Positions 22,501 to 37,500 of a stretch of DNA of 64,000 bases are shown here, piece by piece. A program made the position numbers and the translations under genes. How positions within the stretch are numbered: position 1 is the first letter of the stretch; each line of letters starts with the position of its first letter. The stretch comes from Pithys albifrons albifrons (lineage: Eukaryota > Chordata > Aves > Passeriformes > Thamnophilidae). Below the pieces are notes generated by a model. The model saw only the letters and a program-made list of their open reading frames with translations. It made no database searches and was not told where the DNA came from. The stretch covers positions 9,056,965 through 9,120,964 of the forward strand of contig NC_092459.1 of the NCBI RefSeq assembly GCF_047495875.1, in the 5' to 3' direction.

Positions 22501-25500
22501 TACAATAATAATTGTAATGAAGAGCAAAAAGAAAGAGAATAATACCCAAGAGAAACAAGTCATGCACAATACAGTTCCTCACGACCAGCCCATCCCTGAG
22601 CAGCAATCAGCAGCTCAGGGCCAGTATCTCCCAATTAATGCTCTGGGCATGGCATTCTATTGTATGGAATATCCCTTTGGCCAGTTTGGGTCTGCTCCTT
22701 GCCATTTTCCCTGCTGTCTGCTTGTGCTCCTCCTAGCAGAGCATGAGACTCTGAAAAGTCCTTGACCTTGGGTAAACACTATTTATCTGCAGCCAAAACA
22801 TCAGTGTATTGCCAGCATTATTGTCATACTGAACCTTAAACACAGCACTGTATCAATTACTAGGAAGAAAAGGAATTCTATCCTAGCAAAATCGGGACAG
22901 TATGTCACACAGAAAACTATTATAGGCAAGGGAAGAGATCCCTATTTTTACAAGCTTACTTCCTGTGGAGATAGAATTAAAAAAAAGTTGTGAAAGAGAG
23001 CTTGAAACCATTCAGATAGTGAGATAAATGATAATATATGTTTGATTTCTTTTGTTGTATACATTGTTTTAATATGTTTTAAAGGAAGGGGAGATTCCTT
23101 CCTCCTAACAACTTTGGCCAGCATTTATTTTTAGAGAGAACCTTAGAAATGGCACATACTTCCCTAGTATTGGTTTATATGTTTGCTCAATAAGGACAGA
23201 ATTTGGGCTTCTAATGGATGAATATATAACCAGTCAAACAAAACATCTGTAATATGGATGAACTGGAGAAGAAGTTACAAGAACTTTTTTTTAAAAGAAG
23301 TTTAATGCTTCTATTTCAGGTGGGAAAAGTTCTATATTAACTGCTCTTATTGTTGGACTTGGTGGAAAAGCCACTGCAACTAATAGAGGTTCATCATTAA
23401 AAATGTTTATTAGAGATGGAGAGACGTAAGTACTACTTCTTTAGTTTTAGAATTGCATACCTTGTTTAGTCATTCAGGCTAGCTGATGAGTTTTGTTCAC
23501 CTTCAGTTTCTGCATCTTCTTACTGGTTCTATCAGGCCTGTGTAAAAAGCCCAACACTGAAGACACTATATTTAAACAAACTCCCCCAAAAAACTACAAA
23601 CAAAAAACATCAGAAGTTTAACCAGTATACCATTATTTCTGAGTGTTGCGGTTTCCAAACCAGCTGGAAATTAAACTCCAAACAGCTGCTCTCTCTCCTG
23701 GCCCTCTCTGGTGAGAGAAGGACAAAGGCAGATTATGGGTTGGGATAACAATTTACTGAAAAAAGCCAGCAGTGAGATAAGGAAAACAAAAGGCAACAGC
23801 AACAATGCTAATGACGGTGTATAAAAGAGGGTGATGGCGTGCAAAAAATGCTCACTGAGTCTGACTCGACCTGACTGCACCACAGCCCAAGCCTCATGGC
23901 TGCTGAGACAAAGAAGAAAATGGTTGATGAAAACATCTGTGTACCCCCACCCAAGCCCAGGAAAAAAAAAACAATGCAGAGAAAAAAATCATCTGCAGCC
24001 TCACTCTCCCCAAGCCAGAGACAACAAAAAACAATGATGGACAAACCTCCCCAGTAGTTCCTTGTCGTGTTCCCCTTTTCTTCCGCCCACAGCCACCTCC
24101 CACACTGAGGACATGGGTGACATGGAATAACAACCCAGCTCCCCTCATGGCAACTGTGGAAAAAGTAACTCTGGCCTGGCTAAAACTGGGATCACTAGGA
24201 TCACTTGCTAGCATAGTGATTTGTTCTCTGCATTGCCCTGTTGTCATGTATTACTTCCACTATGTAACTGAATATCCTACAGAATAATTGAGTTCATTAG
24301 AAAAAAATCCTAGGTAACTAAGTTACTGTTTGGCAAGCAGCAAGGTTAATTATTTTGCAGTTTTTCTGCTGACATGATTGAATATACAATATAAAAACCT
24401 TGACTTACAGGGGAATATTTAAGCGTGCAGGAAGTGGATTCATGTCTGCCGTAAGAGTAGGGGTAACATGTTCAGGGGAATTGATAAAAAAAATAGGATG
24501 TTTAGGAGATTATATAAAGCTGTAATTCAGAGTACCAGGCTTTTCCTTTCAGAGATGCTTAAATTATTGGAAGTACCTTCCTTATATGTGTTAACTTAAT
24601 GTTTCAGCACTTGAGAAACAGAATATAGGAATTCAGAAGTGAAACCACCTCTCATCTTTTCTGGAAGAATGCCTTAAGCATACTGGTATAAATTACTTTG
24701 ATTAGGCTGTAGAAGCCAAGCACCTGTTTTCTACAGAAGCCAGTTTGAAAACAGGAGAAAAACCAAAGAGCAACTTGAATCTGCAAACTAAAAATAGGGC
24801 CACTCAGACAGCAAGGGAAGGTGAGGGAAGTCTCCTCTCACAACTATTTACTTTGGGCTCCTGGTTTAGCTGAAGGTGTTGGGATGAAGAAGGTGCAAAC
24901 GGTCAGTGTGTGGCAGCCTTTCTGGATCTGTGCCTGATGCTGTTCTGTCTCAAACAACATAAATCTATGCTGTTCAGATTGGTACTATGACTGCCTTGCA
25001 GTTGGAACCTGTAGGAGACATGACAATTTGTATGTAAAATTAGAATGTTCTGAGGTTTTTTGTTAGATTTGAAATCAATTTCTTTGGTCTTTTTTATTAC
25101 TTCTGGTTTTTTTTAGTTCTGCAGATATTTCCATAACTTTGCGAAACCAAGGCAGAGATGCATTTAGACCAGAATCATATGGTAACTCTATTATTGTGAA
25201 TCAGCACATCAATCAGGATGGAAGCAGAAGTTACAAACTGAAAAACAAATCTGGTTTGTCAAATTTGCTTTGTTCTCAGTCTTAAAAGTTCTTTAAATGT
25301 TTTCATTGCTTTAAATGAAGTAAGTAAAGGATGATGTTTCTCATTGCATAGAATCATTCAAAGGTGATGACAATGTCCATTTTTTGTGTCTTTACATCAG
25401 ACTAAGAATATTTTAGGATGTCAAAACTTTATGTATTTATGATATGTATTATGTGGTATGTCAGGTTTTGCATTATGTATCTTTTTACAAAAATCTGCTT

Positions 25501-28500
25501 CTATGAGGAGCGTAAAAATAGTTTTTAGTCTTTTTGAAGTTCTGTTGACTTTGATGATTTACCTGAATTCTGTCACAGAGGCTTATGAGGAAAAGAGGGA
25601 CTTTGCAAAAGCAAATATATTGGAAAAAAAGCCATAAAAACAATCAGTGTTTCTCATTTAGGACCAAATCTGTGTTACAAGAAGACTAATCTCACTTTTT
25701 ACTTTGCTACATTGAACAGAAGACTGGGGCATTATATATCTGTTTACTTTGCACCCATTGGTATTTTTCCTTTCATTTTTTTCCATTAGGGAACATAGTT
25801 TCTACAAAGAAAGAGGAACTCCTAAGAATACTGGATCATTTTAATATACAGGTAGTTGTGTTTAAATTCTGTGCAATTTAAGACATCAGCATGTGATATA
25901 AATCTTCAATTAAAAAGCAGTGTTTTCTCATTTCCTTAAATGAGAGAGGTTTACCCTTTCCATGTTATTTCAAGATCAAATGCATCAGCAAAAGAAAAGT
26001 TGAAATTTATACCTCATACAATGCAGAATAAGATTTGGTCCCAGGCAGATAAGTATTTGCTATTATCTGTGAGCCAGGAGTCATGTATCCTGTTGATGAA
26101 GGTCCTAGCATAGGTTTCTTTTGCATCTGGAGGGATTTTTTTTGCTGATTATTTTGGTTTTTCCTGTGGAACAAATTTAAGTGTGTTTTTGCTGATTAAA
26201 ATCAGGTATTGCACATGAAGTTTAAAATATTCAACATACTTATAATTTCAAATAACATAAACTTCTGTTAGTATGTATTGGGGTTTTTTTATGGAAACTT
26301 CTGTAAGAATATATGGGTCAATTTATTGCATTTAGTGAGAAATACAACATTGGACAATATTTCTAGTGATGATCTTGTTAAATAAATGGAATTTACAGGC
26401 GCTGTCTTTATAAAAGTCATCCTCCTGGAAGCAATTCCTTAGTTGTCCTTGCTGTAGTTCTATTTTGTACTTGATGGAATTGGATTTCTAAGTTTTCTGT
26501 TGTTGCTGGTTTTGTTTATTCTGTTTTGTTTTGGTTTTTTTTAAAGAGGTGAAAGGATTCAAAATCTTAATTTCTGAATCTTAGTTTATTACTGAATTGT
26601 AGTACATGGAACAGGGAGATGGTTTGCTCACTTTCATGGATTTGCATTTACATGATAACTGTTCCATTCAAAATAAAATGAAAGTGATTCATTTTTGCAG
26701 GTAGATAATCCTGTGTCTATTTTAACCCAAGAGATGAGTAAGCAGTTTTTACAGACTAAAAGTGAAAGTGACAAGTATAAGGTAAGAAAAATAATTGAAC
26801 ACTTTGATTAAACATTAAAACATTGATTTCAAAATTTTAGGGGTGGCATTTAGAGGAAAAAAATTATCAGATTTCCTTAATTTTAATAATCTGTTCTGGG
26901 TTAACTCAGGTAAGCAGCTAAATACCACATGATCACTCACTCACTTCCCTTCTGTGCTTTCCTCCAGCTCGGAGTGGGGTAAGAGGAAAAGAAAAGTAAA
27001 CGGAATTAGAGGGATGAGAAAAAATTATTTTAAAAACGGAAGAGAAAGCTGAAAGGAGAAAGAAAATAAAAAAACCCGAAAGGTGCTAAGGCAGTCACTC
27101 ACTGTGTCCAGTTGGTAGACCAATGCCTGACCAGTTCCCAAGCAGTAGATCCTGAATCCCTCTAAACCCTCTCTTATCCGTTTGTTTTGCTGACCGTGGC
27201 TCTGCTGGCTTGGCCTGGGATAAAGTTAATTTTCTTCATTGCAGCTAGTACAGGATGACGTTGTGGATTTGTACTGAAAACAGCACTGATAACATGGAGA
27301 TGTTTTTGTTACTGCTGTTTTTGTGAATGCTGAGCAGCGCTTACAGAGTCAAGGCTTCTTCTGCTCCTCACCCCACCCCACCAGCTGGCAGAGGCTGGCA
27401 GTGCACAGGTTGTAGGGAGGGGACACAGCCAGGACAGCTGTCCCCGGCTGACCCCAGGGGTATCCCAGACCGTATGGCATCATGCTCAGCCTATACTGGG
27501 GCAAGAAGAAAGACTTAGAAGATGTTTGGAGTGATGCATACATCTTCCCAAATCAGTGTTAGGCAAGACAGATCCCTGTTTTCCAGGGGATGCCTGAACA
27601 CCTGCCTACTCATGGGAAGTGATGAATGAATTCCTTGTTTCCTTTGTTTGCATGTGTAGCTTTTGCTTTAATAAATCATTTTAATCTCAACTCAGGAGTC
27701 TTCTGGCTTTTACTTTTCTGATTCTCCCCCCTATCACACCAGGGGGAAGTGAGGGAGCAGCTGTGGGGGGCGGAGTTGCTCCGTGGGGCTAAACGATGAC
27801 AACGAAGTTTTATGGGGTGACTTATCTGTTTGGTTCTTGGGGTTATATGCCTGATGTATCCCTTCCCAACTTCTTGCACACCTTCCTGGTCCATGGGAGC
27901 GTAGTGTGAGACACAGAAGGGCTTGATGCAAGAGTTAAAATATTAGCATGTTGTCAGTATTTGGATCACACATCTGAAATACAGCGCTGTAACAGTTGCT
28001 ATGAAGAAACCAACTCCACCTTGGCCAGAGCCAGTACACTGATTGTAGCAGTCATCCACTGGCACAAACAATTTCTGAAGTGTCTTCTCTTTGAAGAGAT
28101 TGATGAATTTAAATTTTAGGACACTGCTGAGTTAGTTCATTACTCAGAAATACCCCTGTTGCAAATGAGTGTTTTAGGTAGCTCAAAGAACCACCAGCAC
28201 AGATATCAGCAAAAGCAGGTTTACTGTTAAGGTGCAATAAAGTTCATTGTCAAGGCTCACTCTTCTGCTTACCTCAGTGGTTAAAGCACACTAAATCGGA
28301 CTGAAACCTGTAATCAATCAAGCTAAAACAAAACCTAAAATGATCTACATGGAGGCTGGTGATGGGAAATGAGTAAGGATAAAAAGGAGTAAGGGAGACC
28401 CATCCATTAAGTCACAAGCTTCAGAGTGGACCCCCTTGCCCAGCTTAGCCCCAGGCATGATCAACATTTTAGGCCTAAAAGTTTTGACAGCATCTAACAG

Positions 28501-31500
28501 CACTTAATGAATAGCCTGATTTAAACAATTTAACAAAAATTATTACAGAATTTACTGTAGCACAATGGTAACCCACTTACAGGCCTAATTTATTTAAGAG
28601 TCTAAGACAGTGACACTCATAATAGGTTTGCTAGAGCATATTCACACTTTGACACCCACAGACCTAAAATGAGTATGTACAGGGTGTATCCTTGTGAAAA
28701 ATCCCCCTCCAGTTCAGGAAGTACTCACATTGGATGCCTTTATCTTTTCAACAGTTGAAGGGTTGATCCTTGAGGACTAGGGCTATGAGCCCAGGCTCTG
28801 TTGTCAGCTTTTGGCATCACTCTTCCAAGTAAATTTGAGAGCTCACTGGCTCACAGAGGTGTCCCACTCAGAGGGAGATGCTGGTCATGCCCCTAAGATC
28901 CAGGAGAGATCAAAGGGTCTTAGGACTGCAGTTTATAAGGCTGCAAGAGAGTGGGCTTTAGTCATAGTAATGTTTCATCCTAACTGCAATTTAACTTTCT
29001 TTGAAAGTTCAGTAACAAAAATGTTACTCAGGCAAGAAAAATAAGTCTGCAAGGCAGTTTGTTAAAAATGGGAGCTTGTCAGTGTATGTTCCTGGGAGCA
29101 GACAGTGTTTCTGATGAGCTTATGAGAAACTGCGGCCATGGTGCTGTTTGTCAAGGCCGAGGCCTAATGAGCATTTCTGATACCACAGTGCGGCCTGAGA
29201 AGGGGATGGAAGTTGTACCACTGCAACCCCACCAGTTACTTTGGGTATCATTCAGTGTGCAGAGAGGTTGGGATGAACTGTCTTTCTGTGGTAATTACTT
29301 AAAGTTTGCTTAGACAAGGTGCTGAATCTGACATCTGCATCTTTTTATTCCTTTTTAGTTTTTTATGAAGGCAACTCAGCTGGAACAAATGAAAGAAGAT
29401 TATTCATGTATTGTGAAAACTCAAGAAAATACACGTATTCAGCTAGAACAAGGAGGAGAGGTATGTAAAACTTAAAGTAATTAATGGATCTGAGCACTGG
29501 AAGAACTACAGGAGTTAAGCTGCATAGTTTTGGTTTGATTAGGTCTTAGTGACGTTAAATTTTAAAAAAGTCCAAATCTTTCCAAGATTTCATATTACAT
29601 CACAGCTTTTTGCACCTATGATTGAACCTCTCCATTTCTTTTTTAAGCGTCTAGAAGAACTTAAGCAGCTTTATTTAGAAAAAAGGGAACTTTACAAAAG
29701 CATTGCATTTGTGAATGACATGCGAAATCATCTTGAAGATCTGAAACACCAGATGGCGTGGGCAGTGGTAAATGTCTTGCTAAAATATCTTTGTTCATAT
29801 GAAATGTACTTAATTTCTAGTCTGTTGCAGACATTCTCATACTTGCTAATATAGGTTTCTCTTTAGGTGAGTGAGATGGAAAAGGAAATGGAGCCAATCA
29901 AAGAAGGCATCAAAGCTGAAGAAGCAAATACAGACTTTATTCGGAAGGTAGAAGAATGGAAGGTACATTTATGATTTAAACCAACTGTCGCTCTAGTTTT
30001 AATCACTCCCTGACTTAGTGATCTGTCATATAGGTTTTCTTGGGTATCATTGCCTGTAGAAAAGAGCAGTGATGTCAGGAGGCCTCTGGAAGTCTTAGTA
30101 GGACTTCTGTAGGTAGCAATAAAGAAGAATTTTGTCAAATATACAGATTCACATATGAAATACATATTTTTACAGGGAAACTTTAGATACCATTATTGTG
30201 AATTTAGAATCATAGAATGGTTTGGATTGGAAGGGACCTTAAAGATTACCTAGTTTCAACTTCCCTGCTGTGGACAGGGACAACTCCCACTAGATCAGGT
30301 TCCTCAAAGCCCCATCCAGTCTGGCATTGAACACTGCCAGGGATGGGGCATCCACAGCTTCTCTGGGCACTCTGTGCCAGTGCGTCACCCCCTTCACAGT
30401 AAAGAATTCATTCCATATATCTGACCTAAATTTCCCCTCTTTCAATTTGAACCCATACTCTCTGTCCTGTCAGTACAGATGAGGAAGGGTCCCTCTCTGG
30501 CTTCCTTGTAGGCTTAGATGCTGGAAGGCTGCTGTGAGGTCTCTGTGCAACCTTTTCTTCTGTTCTCTGGGCTGAACAGCTCCAAAACTTTTCAGTCTAT
30601 TAAAATTCCTTCTCCAGACTATCTTTATTAGCAGTCATTTTCCTTTTTTAAAAAATGTTTTTGTGAAAATTCTTTTTTTTTAATTTTTTTGGGTTTTTTT
30701 AAGTATTTGTTTTACAATTGAGGCATTTTTGCATTATGGTGAACATGTCTGTGTAGTATTGAAGCAACATTGTCCAGATACTGGCTTAAATTCTTTTGAT
30801 ACCATGTTCCTTTGCCTTCCTGAATCAAGAGTCCTGTGTTTGAGTAAACCGTGAGATATTAGAAAAGGTTGCTATTTCCTTCACAGATTTGGTAGTCTCT
30901 TAGTTTCCTGAGAATGGCACATCCAGAGTGACAATGAAAAATTTTGCTCCATTACTACTTGTATATCATTCTTTTTTTTCACTGAAGGTAAAAGTGAAAG
31001 AAGCAGAAAAAAAGTACAAAGCAGTACAAGACAGATTAGAAACAGTAACCGAAGAAGCACAAGCCCTTCATCCTCAGTGCATTTCTTTGAAGGCTGAAGT
31101 TCAAGGTAAAAGAAAAGCAGTCAACGAAATTGAGGTAGGCAAAATGAACTTCCAAAGTTCATACTAATTTAAAGCTTGAATCTTGTCCACAGTCTAGCCT
31201 TCTGTACTTCTCCATCTGTGTCTTGGTTTTCTGAATCCACAGTGCAGTTCAAGACAGGTGCGTTTTTCCTGCCTGACTGGCAAGTACTTTCTGTTCAGGG
31301 GCCCTAGGGCATGTATCTTTACAAAGGTGTTAATCAGTGTTAAGCTTAGGTCTAAATAAATAAATAAATTTAATTCTTGAAAATCAAATGCTTATCTGGT
31401 TTGGTGCAGTTCAGCATTTATTTACTTAAAACTGTAGTTCTTTTTGAAATTACCTCTTTCTTGTACTTCTTAAACTACTTACTGTGTCCTGTTTCCTTAA

Positions 31501-34500
31501 TAGGTAGTTTATAATCGTTTTAGAACAGAGTTAAAACGTCTGGGAAAAGATGATGAACAGCTGTGTAAACGAATAGAAGAATTGAAAAGCAGGTAAATTG
31601 AGATATGGGTGTGTGTGTGGCTCAGCTTCGCAAACAAAGATTTGGGAAGGGCTGTCCCCACGTGGGTGAAGTTGAGATACAGTGATAATGATCTACGTTT
31701 ATTAAAGCATAGTTATGAAAGGAGTGAGCTTTTCTCATTAATGAGAAAATTTGCAGAAATAGAAAATACTTATTTCTTAGCAGGGTCCAGTTAAATATTT
31801 GAATATTTCTGGTCTTGCTTCTTAACATGCCAAGATTGTGACTAGAATGCGGTGAGGTAATTGGGTAGGAAAAGAGGGGTTTTTTTTGTTTGTTTGTTTG
31901 GGTTTTTTTGGTTTTTTTTTTGGTTGGTGGTAATAGACATTCTGTAGCTTCCACAGTGTTGCAAAACAAATATGCCTTGAACTAAATGCAGTAGGAACGT
32001 AACTGGGGAGAGTTACGTGTGATTACAAATTAAAATAAAAAATCAAAATTGGCATTTATGTTTTGTAGGTCTTGTAAATGCAGGGAATATTAAACGTAAC
32101 TTTCTGATGCATAAATCTTTGTCTGCTGCAAGTAATAAAGTTCTTGTCACTCATAGAGAATCAGTATGGTGTTAAAATAATGAAGTATGTTCTTTTCTAG
32201 TGCTAATCAGGTTCCAGCACCTGAAAAATTGGAAAGGCAAAGGAAACTCGCACACTTAAGGGAACAATTAAAGGCATTCCGTGATGAAGAAATAATGCTT
32301 GGTCAGCAGATGGATCAGTTCCAGCAGGCTATATATAGGTGTAGGGAAGAACATGCTAGACTCAGGTAAGTTATGCTTTTTGAATGTAACTGTTTACCTT
32401 TGTTCTGAGTTATAGGGGGAGATTCTTTATGATGTACTTGTGTTCCCTGAGGTATTAGGCTCCAGTTTCTTTCTTTTTTTCTCTTTTATCCCATCACCTT
32501 GTTTATCTTAGCACCTGCTAATCAACTTTGACACTGCATGACAATTTAAAAACTTTTGGAAAATTAAGAAAACTGTTTTGTCATTAAAAGTGAAAGTTTT
32601 AGTAATTTAAAACGGGATATAGATCCATGCTGTCAGTTTAATATTCTTCTTTCTTCTTTCCACTCTATCTTAGTCTCTTATCATCTGATGGGCAGACTAT
32701 GATTTAAATTTTTTTGGGTAGTTTAATACACTAGTACATCCTGATATGATGTCATAAGACATGTAACACGTTATAAGAAAATAGATACACTTTGGAGTAA
32801 TTATTACATCTCTAGTTAAGGCATATTCATAGAGGCTTGGAGTCAAGAGGTTCAAATATCAATTTAGCCCATACCCAGGATAGAAAAACAAAGCCCTTGG
32901 CTTTGATTTAAAAATCTGAATTTGAACAACATTACTGAAGAGGATTATGGCAATGTCATTTATTGCCTTTAGGGATTTGAGAATTGTTGCTTATTACACT
33001 TGGAGTATTATTTTAAACATCTTTTATCAATTATTATAACCAACACTTTGTGTTCTGTTGAAGATCTTTGTAGAAGACAGTGGAATTGAAGCATATAATT
33101 AGACATTAAATTTGAAATAAATCTTTTGTATTTTTAAAAAATAAAAAGGTTTTGTAAAACTGTTGTGAAGTAGTAATTTTCTTTCTTGCTTTTTTTACTC
33201 ATCTTTCTTGTAACTATAAAAATGCTGTTAGACATGTGTACCTAGCTGTACATTGAGCTACTCGTACCTTGGTTACGCTGTGCTATTAGTAATTGAAAAA
33301 CAAGGCTTTGTAATTATTTTAGTTCAATTAAGACTCTATAACTACTGAAAGAAATTCTGTTACCTTAGGAGAGAAAACGGTGATGTGCAACAAGCACTGG
33401 ATGCCAAACAGAAACAGCTGAGAGAGCTGAAAGATAGTAAAACAGATACTTTGAAAAGATTTGGACCACATATACCAGGATTTGTTGAAGCAGTTGACAT
33501 AGCCTATAAGCAAGGGCGCTTTAAACAGAAACCTCTTGGACCTATAGGTAAGAATAACTGCTGAAACAGACACATTTTCTCATGGGATTTCTTGTATGGA
33601 TGCTAGTGTAAGTAGTGGTCTTTTAGGAAAACTGTTTGTTCTTTAAGGACCTTCAAATACATCTTTTTCTTCTGTACTTTCTGGACTAGAAGTTTTATCC
33701 TGTTAGGTTATCTTTTGCTTCTTTCATGAACTGACTAACATCTACTGGTTTTCCTCACTTTCCAGCTGTTTTTGTTGAAGTATTTTACGTAGAAAAAATG
33801 GTAAATTTCAGTGCAGCACTCCAAGCCCACGCATCCTCAAAGCATCAGACTGTTGTGCTTTGGGTGCTTGTTTCTCGGTGGGAGCACCATCCAGGGCTTG
33901 GACAGATTTTGTTCAAAATGTCCGCTGGCTGACCTGCAGGCTCATCAGTCTTGAGATGTTTTATGTGAAGCAACTCAGACTGGACTGAGATTTTCTTGGA
34001 AAGTTGGCTTTTATGTGTTTTCTGTCCAGCTTTGACAGTGGCTGCTATCTTCAGTTTGTGAATGGGAGTAAAGACTTCAGCATAGTCTGGACGTAAAGGT
34101 CAAGTACAAAAGTAGGTGACAACAATGAGTAAGAACATGTACTACTGATACAACGGAAACTGTCATGTTTATTAAAGTTGCAGCATAATTGTTCCACTGC
34201 CTCCATGCTTAAAGCATTAAACTGCTGATAGGCTATCTTTGCTGTGCTACACTGCTGCTGAGGTGCTGGAAAATTGGTACCCTAATGGAAGTTAGTAGTG
34301 ACCTGTCAAAAATCTTAGAAGATGATACAGGCCTCCAACTATGTGTAGAGGTGTCTCTAAGAACAGAAATCGTACATTTCTGTTTTCAGGGTAGCTTCTC
34401 TGTTAATGGAGTTTTTTCTCTTTTAGTCAAGTTCTTAATTTTTTTTCTGCTTCTAAGAAAGGTTTATTTTAGAGTCTAAAAAAAACAAAACAAGAGCCTT

Positions 34501-37500
34501 GAGTAGTAAAAATGTACTACTGAATGTTTTATCATGGAACACAGCTGCTAAAGTTTTGCCTCTTACGTTTATTTAGGTGCTTTCATTCATGCAAAAGATC
34601 CTGAACTGACCTTGGCTGTCGAAGCCTGTTTAAAGAGCCTAGTTCATGCATTTTGCTGTGACAATCATAGCGATGAAAGAACTCTGCAGTTACTCATGTC
34701 AAAACACTATCCACCTGGACATAGACCTCAAATAATTGTAAATAAATTTCAGAATAAAATGTATGATGTTAGACAGAGGTAAGTTATGTTTTGATTTTTT
34801 TTTTCTTAGCCATAATGGTTCCAATTATTAGTTGAAAAGAATTTTTTTTTTTAAAGAATTTTATGTGAGTTTTATGAATGGTGTTTTTTCTTCTTTTCTT
34901 CAGTGCTGTTCATCATCCAGAATTCCCATCAGTACTGACAGCATTGGAAATAGATCATGTAATGGTTGCCAATTGTTTGATCGATGTGAGGAGTATAGAA
35001 AAAATCCTGCTGATTAAAGTAAGGCTTTGTACTCCCTAGTGGTCTTTTTAAAGAAACTTATTTTCTCTCTGTGGAGCATATGGTACTTTAACTGGTCGTG
35101 TCTGTAATGCATAAAGGGGGTAGAGCAAGTTTTGTTTCCCTCCCTGTTGCTGAAGAGAGATGAGGACCCTGATGGGGTCAGTTATGAGTGTACAGTGCAG
35201 GACACACACACAAACGGATGGAACCACTGAACAGCTCCCAGTAAGGCCCTCTTGGCATTCAAGAAACAGTATCCCACTTCAAACACTATTTTCTGTTGTC
35301 GGTGATACAAGAGTAAACTGACAACCCAAACTGGATTCAGATACCGGGATTTATTTAAGAATCAGCAAGGTCAGAGCTTTTATTTTCACACACTTGTTTC
35401 CTTGCTCACCCCAACACTGCCTTCACAGGTCAGGGAAGATCGGGAAAGAATCCTTTCAGTTCCTTCTGGGCAGCTGCTCCCAGACACCTGGTTGGACTGG
35501 TCCCTGGGCATTCCCTGGGACTTGTCTCTACAGATCTCTCCCCATGAGTTTTCAGGATCTTTTCTGTTTGTTTCTGGGTTGGCTCATCACCACCTTTCTG
35601 GGCCTCTAAGTGGTGTAGTTTCCCAGTCTGAATAGTCTGTGTGTGTAATCAGCATCCTAACTGCTGGCTCTGTCTCATGTCTCTCTGTTAGCTGGTGGGT
35701 TCAGGATGTGTTGTCCAGGTGTTAACCAAAATTTGCAACCAGGCTCTACCAGTTGTACCTAGCAGCTGGTAGATATGTACCAGTTGTAGCTGTAACAGGC
35801 TTGTGCTTGAAAGTTCCAAGGTCCTTTTGTGATGTTCAGCCACCCACTCTTACATAAAATTACGAGCCACCTAGAGAGTAGTCACAGTCTAATTTATTGT
35901 TCACCTACTGCAACAGTGAGAGCCCCTTTAGACTGTTCAGTGTTAAAACATTTGAGAGAAGAGAGTGCAAGGAAATGTGGTTGTGGGTAGAGCTCTGTTT
36001 AAAAAAGAGCAATAATTAATTATTAAGTAGGATTTCAATGATGTGATGAACTTCGTGACAGTCTTTGAATTAAGATTGCATACTATTTTGATAACAAACT
36101 ATTTTTGGTCACCATGAAAATATGTTAATGAACTGTTTTCTGATGCTGTGTGATTTCTGATCTTAACTGATTTTTGGTTTTCTGTTACTACTGAAGATAC
36201 AAGCTCCTGCAGATAAGATTGCAGGTTAAATATTCAAAGATAAAAATAAGATGTATATGTTTTTATTTAGAGAAGGCAGGGTATTCTATAAGTAAGCAGA
36301 ACTAATGACACTTACTTTTTGTGGATTTCATTTTTCTGCAAAATCTCTTGTCCCAGTTTGTCTGCTGACATTCCTCCTGTAAAAGAGGCAGTTCATGCTC
36401 TGTCCGGTGCAGACTTTATCAAGTGTGGCTGTCACTGAATGGGATATATTACAGCTGAACTTTCTAGGCTTTTCTCATGGCAGGAATGTTATTTTTGTTC
36501 TTCCGCCCTCTGCCTTACCTAACCTCTGATTTTCAAAACATTACCTTCTTTGAGCCCTACCTGAACTGTTTCAACTGAATTTGAAAGAAGAATTATGTGG
36601 AAGAACTGATGCTTTTGGCATAGATAACATGATGCCTTGGGCACAGGCACTTCTGACCACTTATTCTGGCACTGTCAATGTGTTTTTTGCCAGCATGTTT
36701 GTTGGTAATGTTACCAGCATCGAACTTTATTGAATATTATTTGATGTACTTCATACCTTGCTTTGGAACATTGTTTCCTGTATGTTTATTCCACTTCTGA
36801 CAATTAAATACACCTTTTGTGTATAGGGCATAGTGTAGTGACCATTTGGTTAGTGTTCTGATTTTTTTCCCCCAGCAAATTGCAAGGGACTGATTAGACT
36901 ACAATATTTACAATGTAGTTAAATTTGACATAGAATAAAATTAATGAGTAGCTGAACTTGATGGGTTCTTGAGAACATAAATGTCTTGTTCAACTAATAA
37001 AAGTGGATTTTTGACATTACAGATTTTTTTTCCACATTCTTCTATTATTGTATTTCTTATTTCATTAGGAATTGAAAGTATTTCTGGGTAAGAACATCTA
37101 GACAACTTTTAAATTGTTATCTTTAGTTGTTGTTGCTTTTCTATTGGTATGATAAGGCCATTGTGTTTTTCAGAGTAGCCGTAGAGCTCGTGAGGTGATG
37201 CAGTCCAGTCGGCCCCCAGCAAACTGTAAGGAAGCTTTCACGGGTGAAGGTGATCACGTGTTTGAGAGACGATATTACTCTTGCAGTTATGCCAGACCCA
37301 AGTACTTAAGTCAAGATGTTGAAGGAGAAATAAGGTTAGTATCTTGTAGTTGTGTTTGTAAAAAGTACACTTGTTGACACAAACAGTGGACTTGCTTATT
37401 TGTCTATGTGCATGCACACTGCTCTTTAGTCTCTCCATTTGCTTCTGAGATTTACACTTTCTTTTTAGAACTCTAGAAAATCTCTGTATTTCAGTGCCTT

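Noticed and set aside
22351..27801. A provirus with two LTRs
   Set aside because: The LTRs are in opposite orientation and enclose SMC6 exons, not viral genes; they are independent solo insertions.
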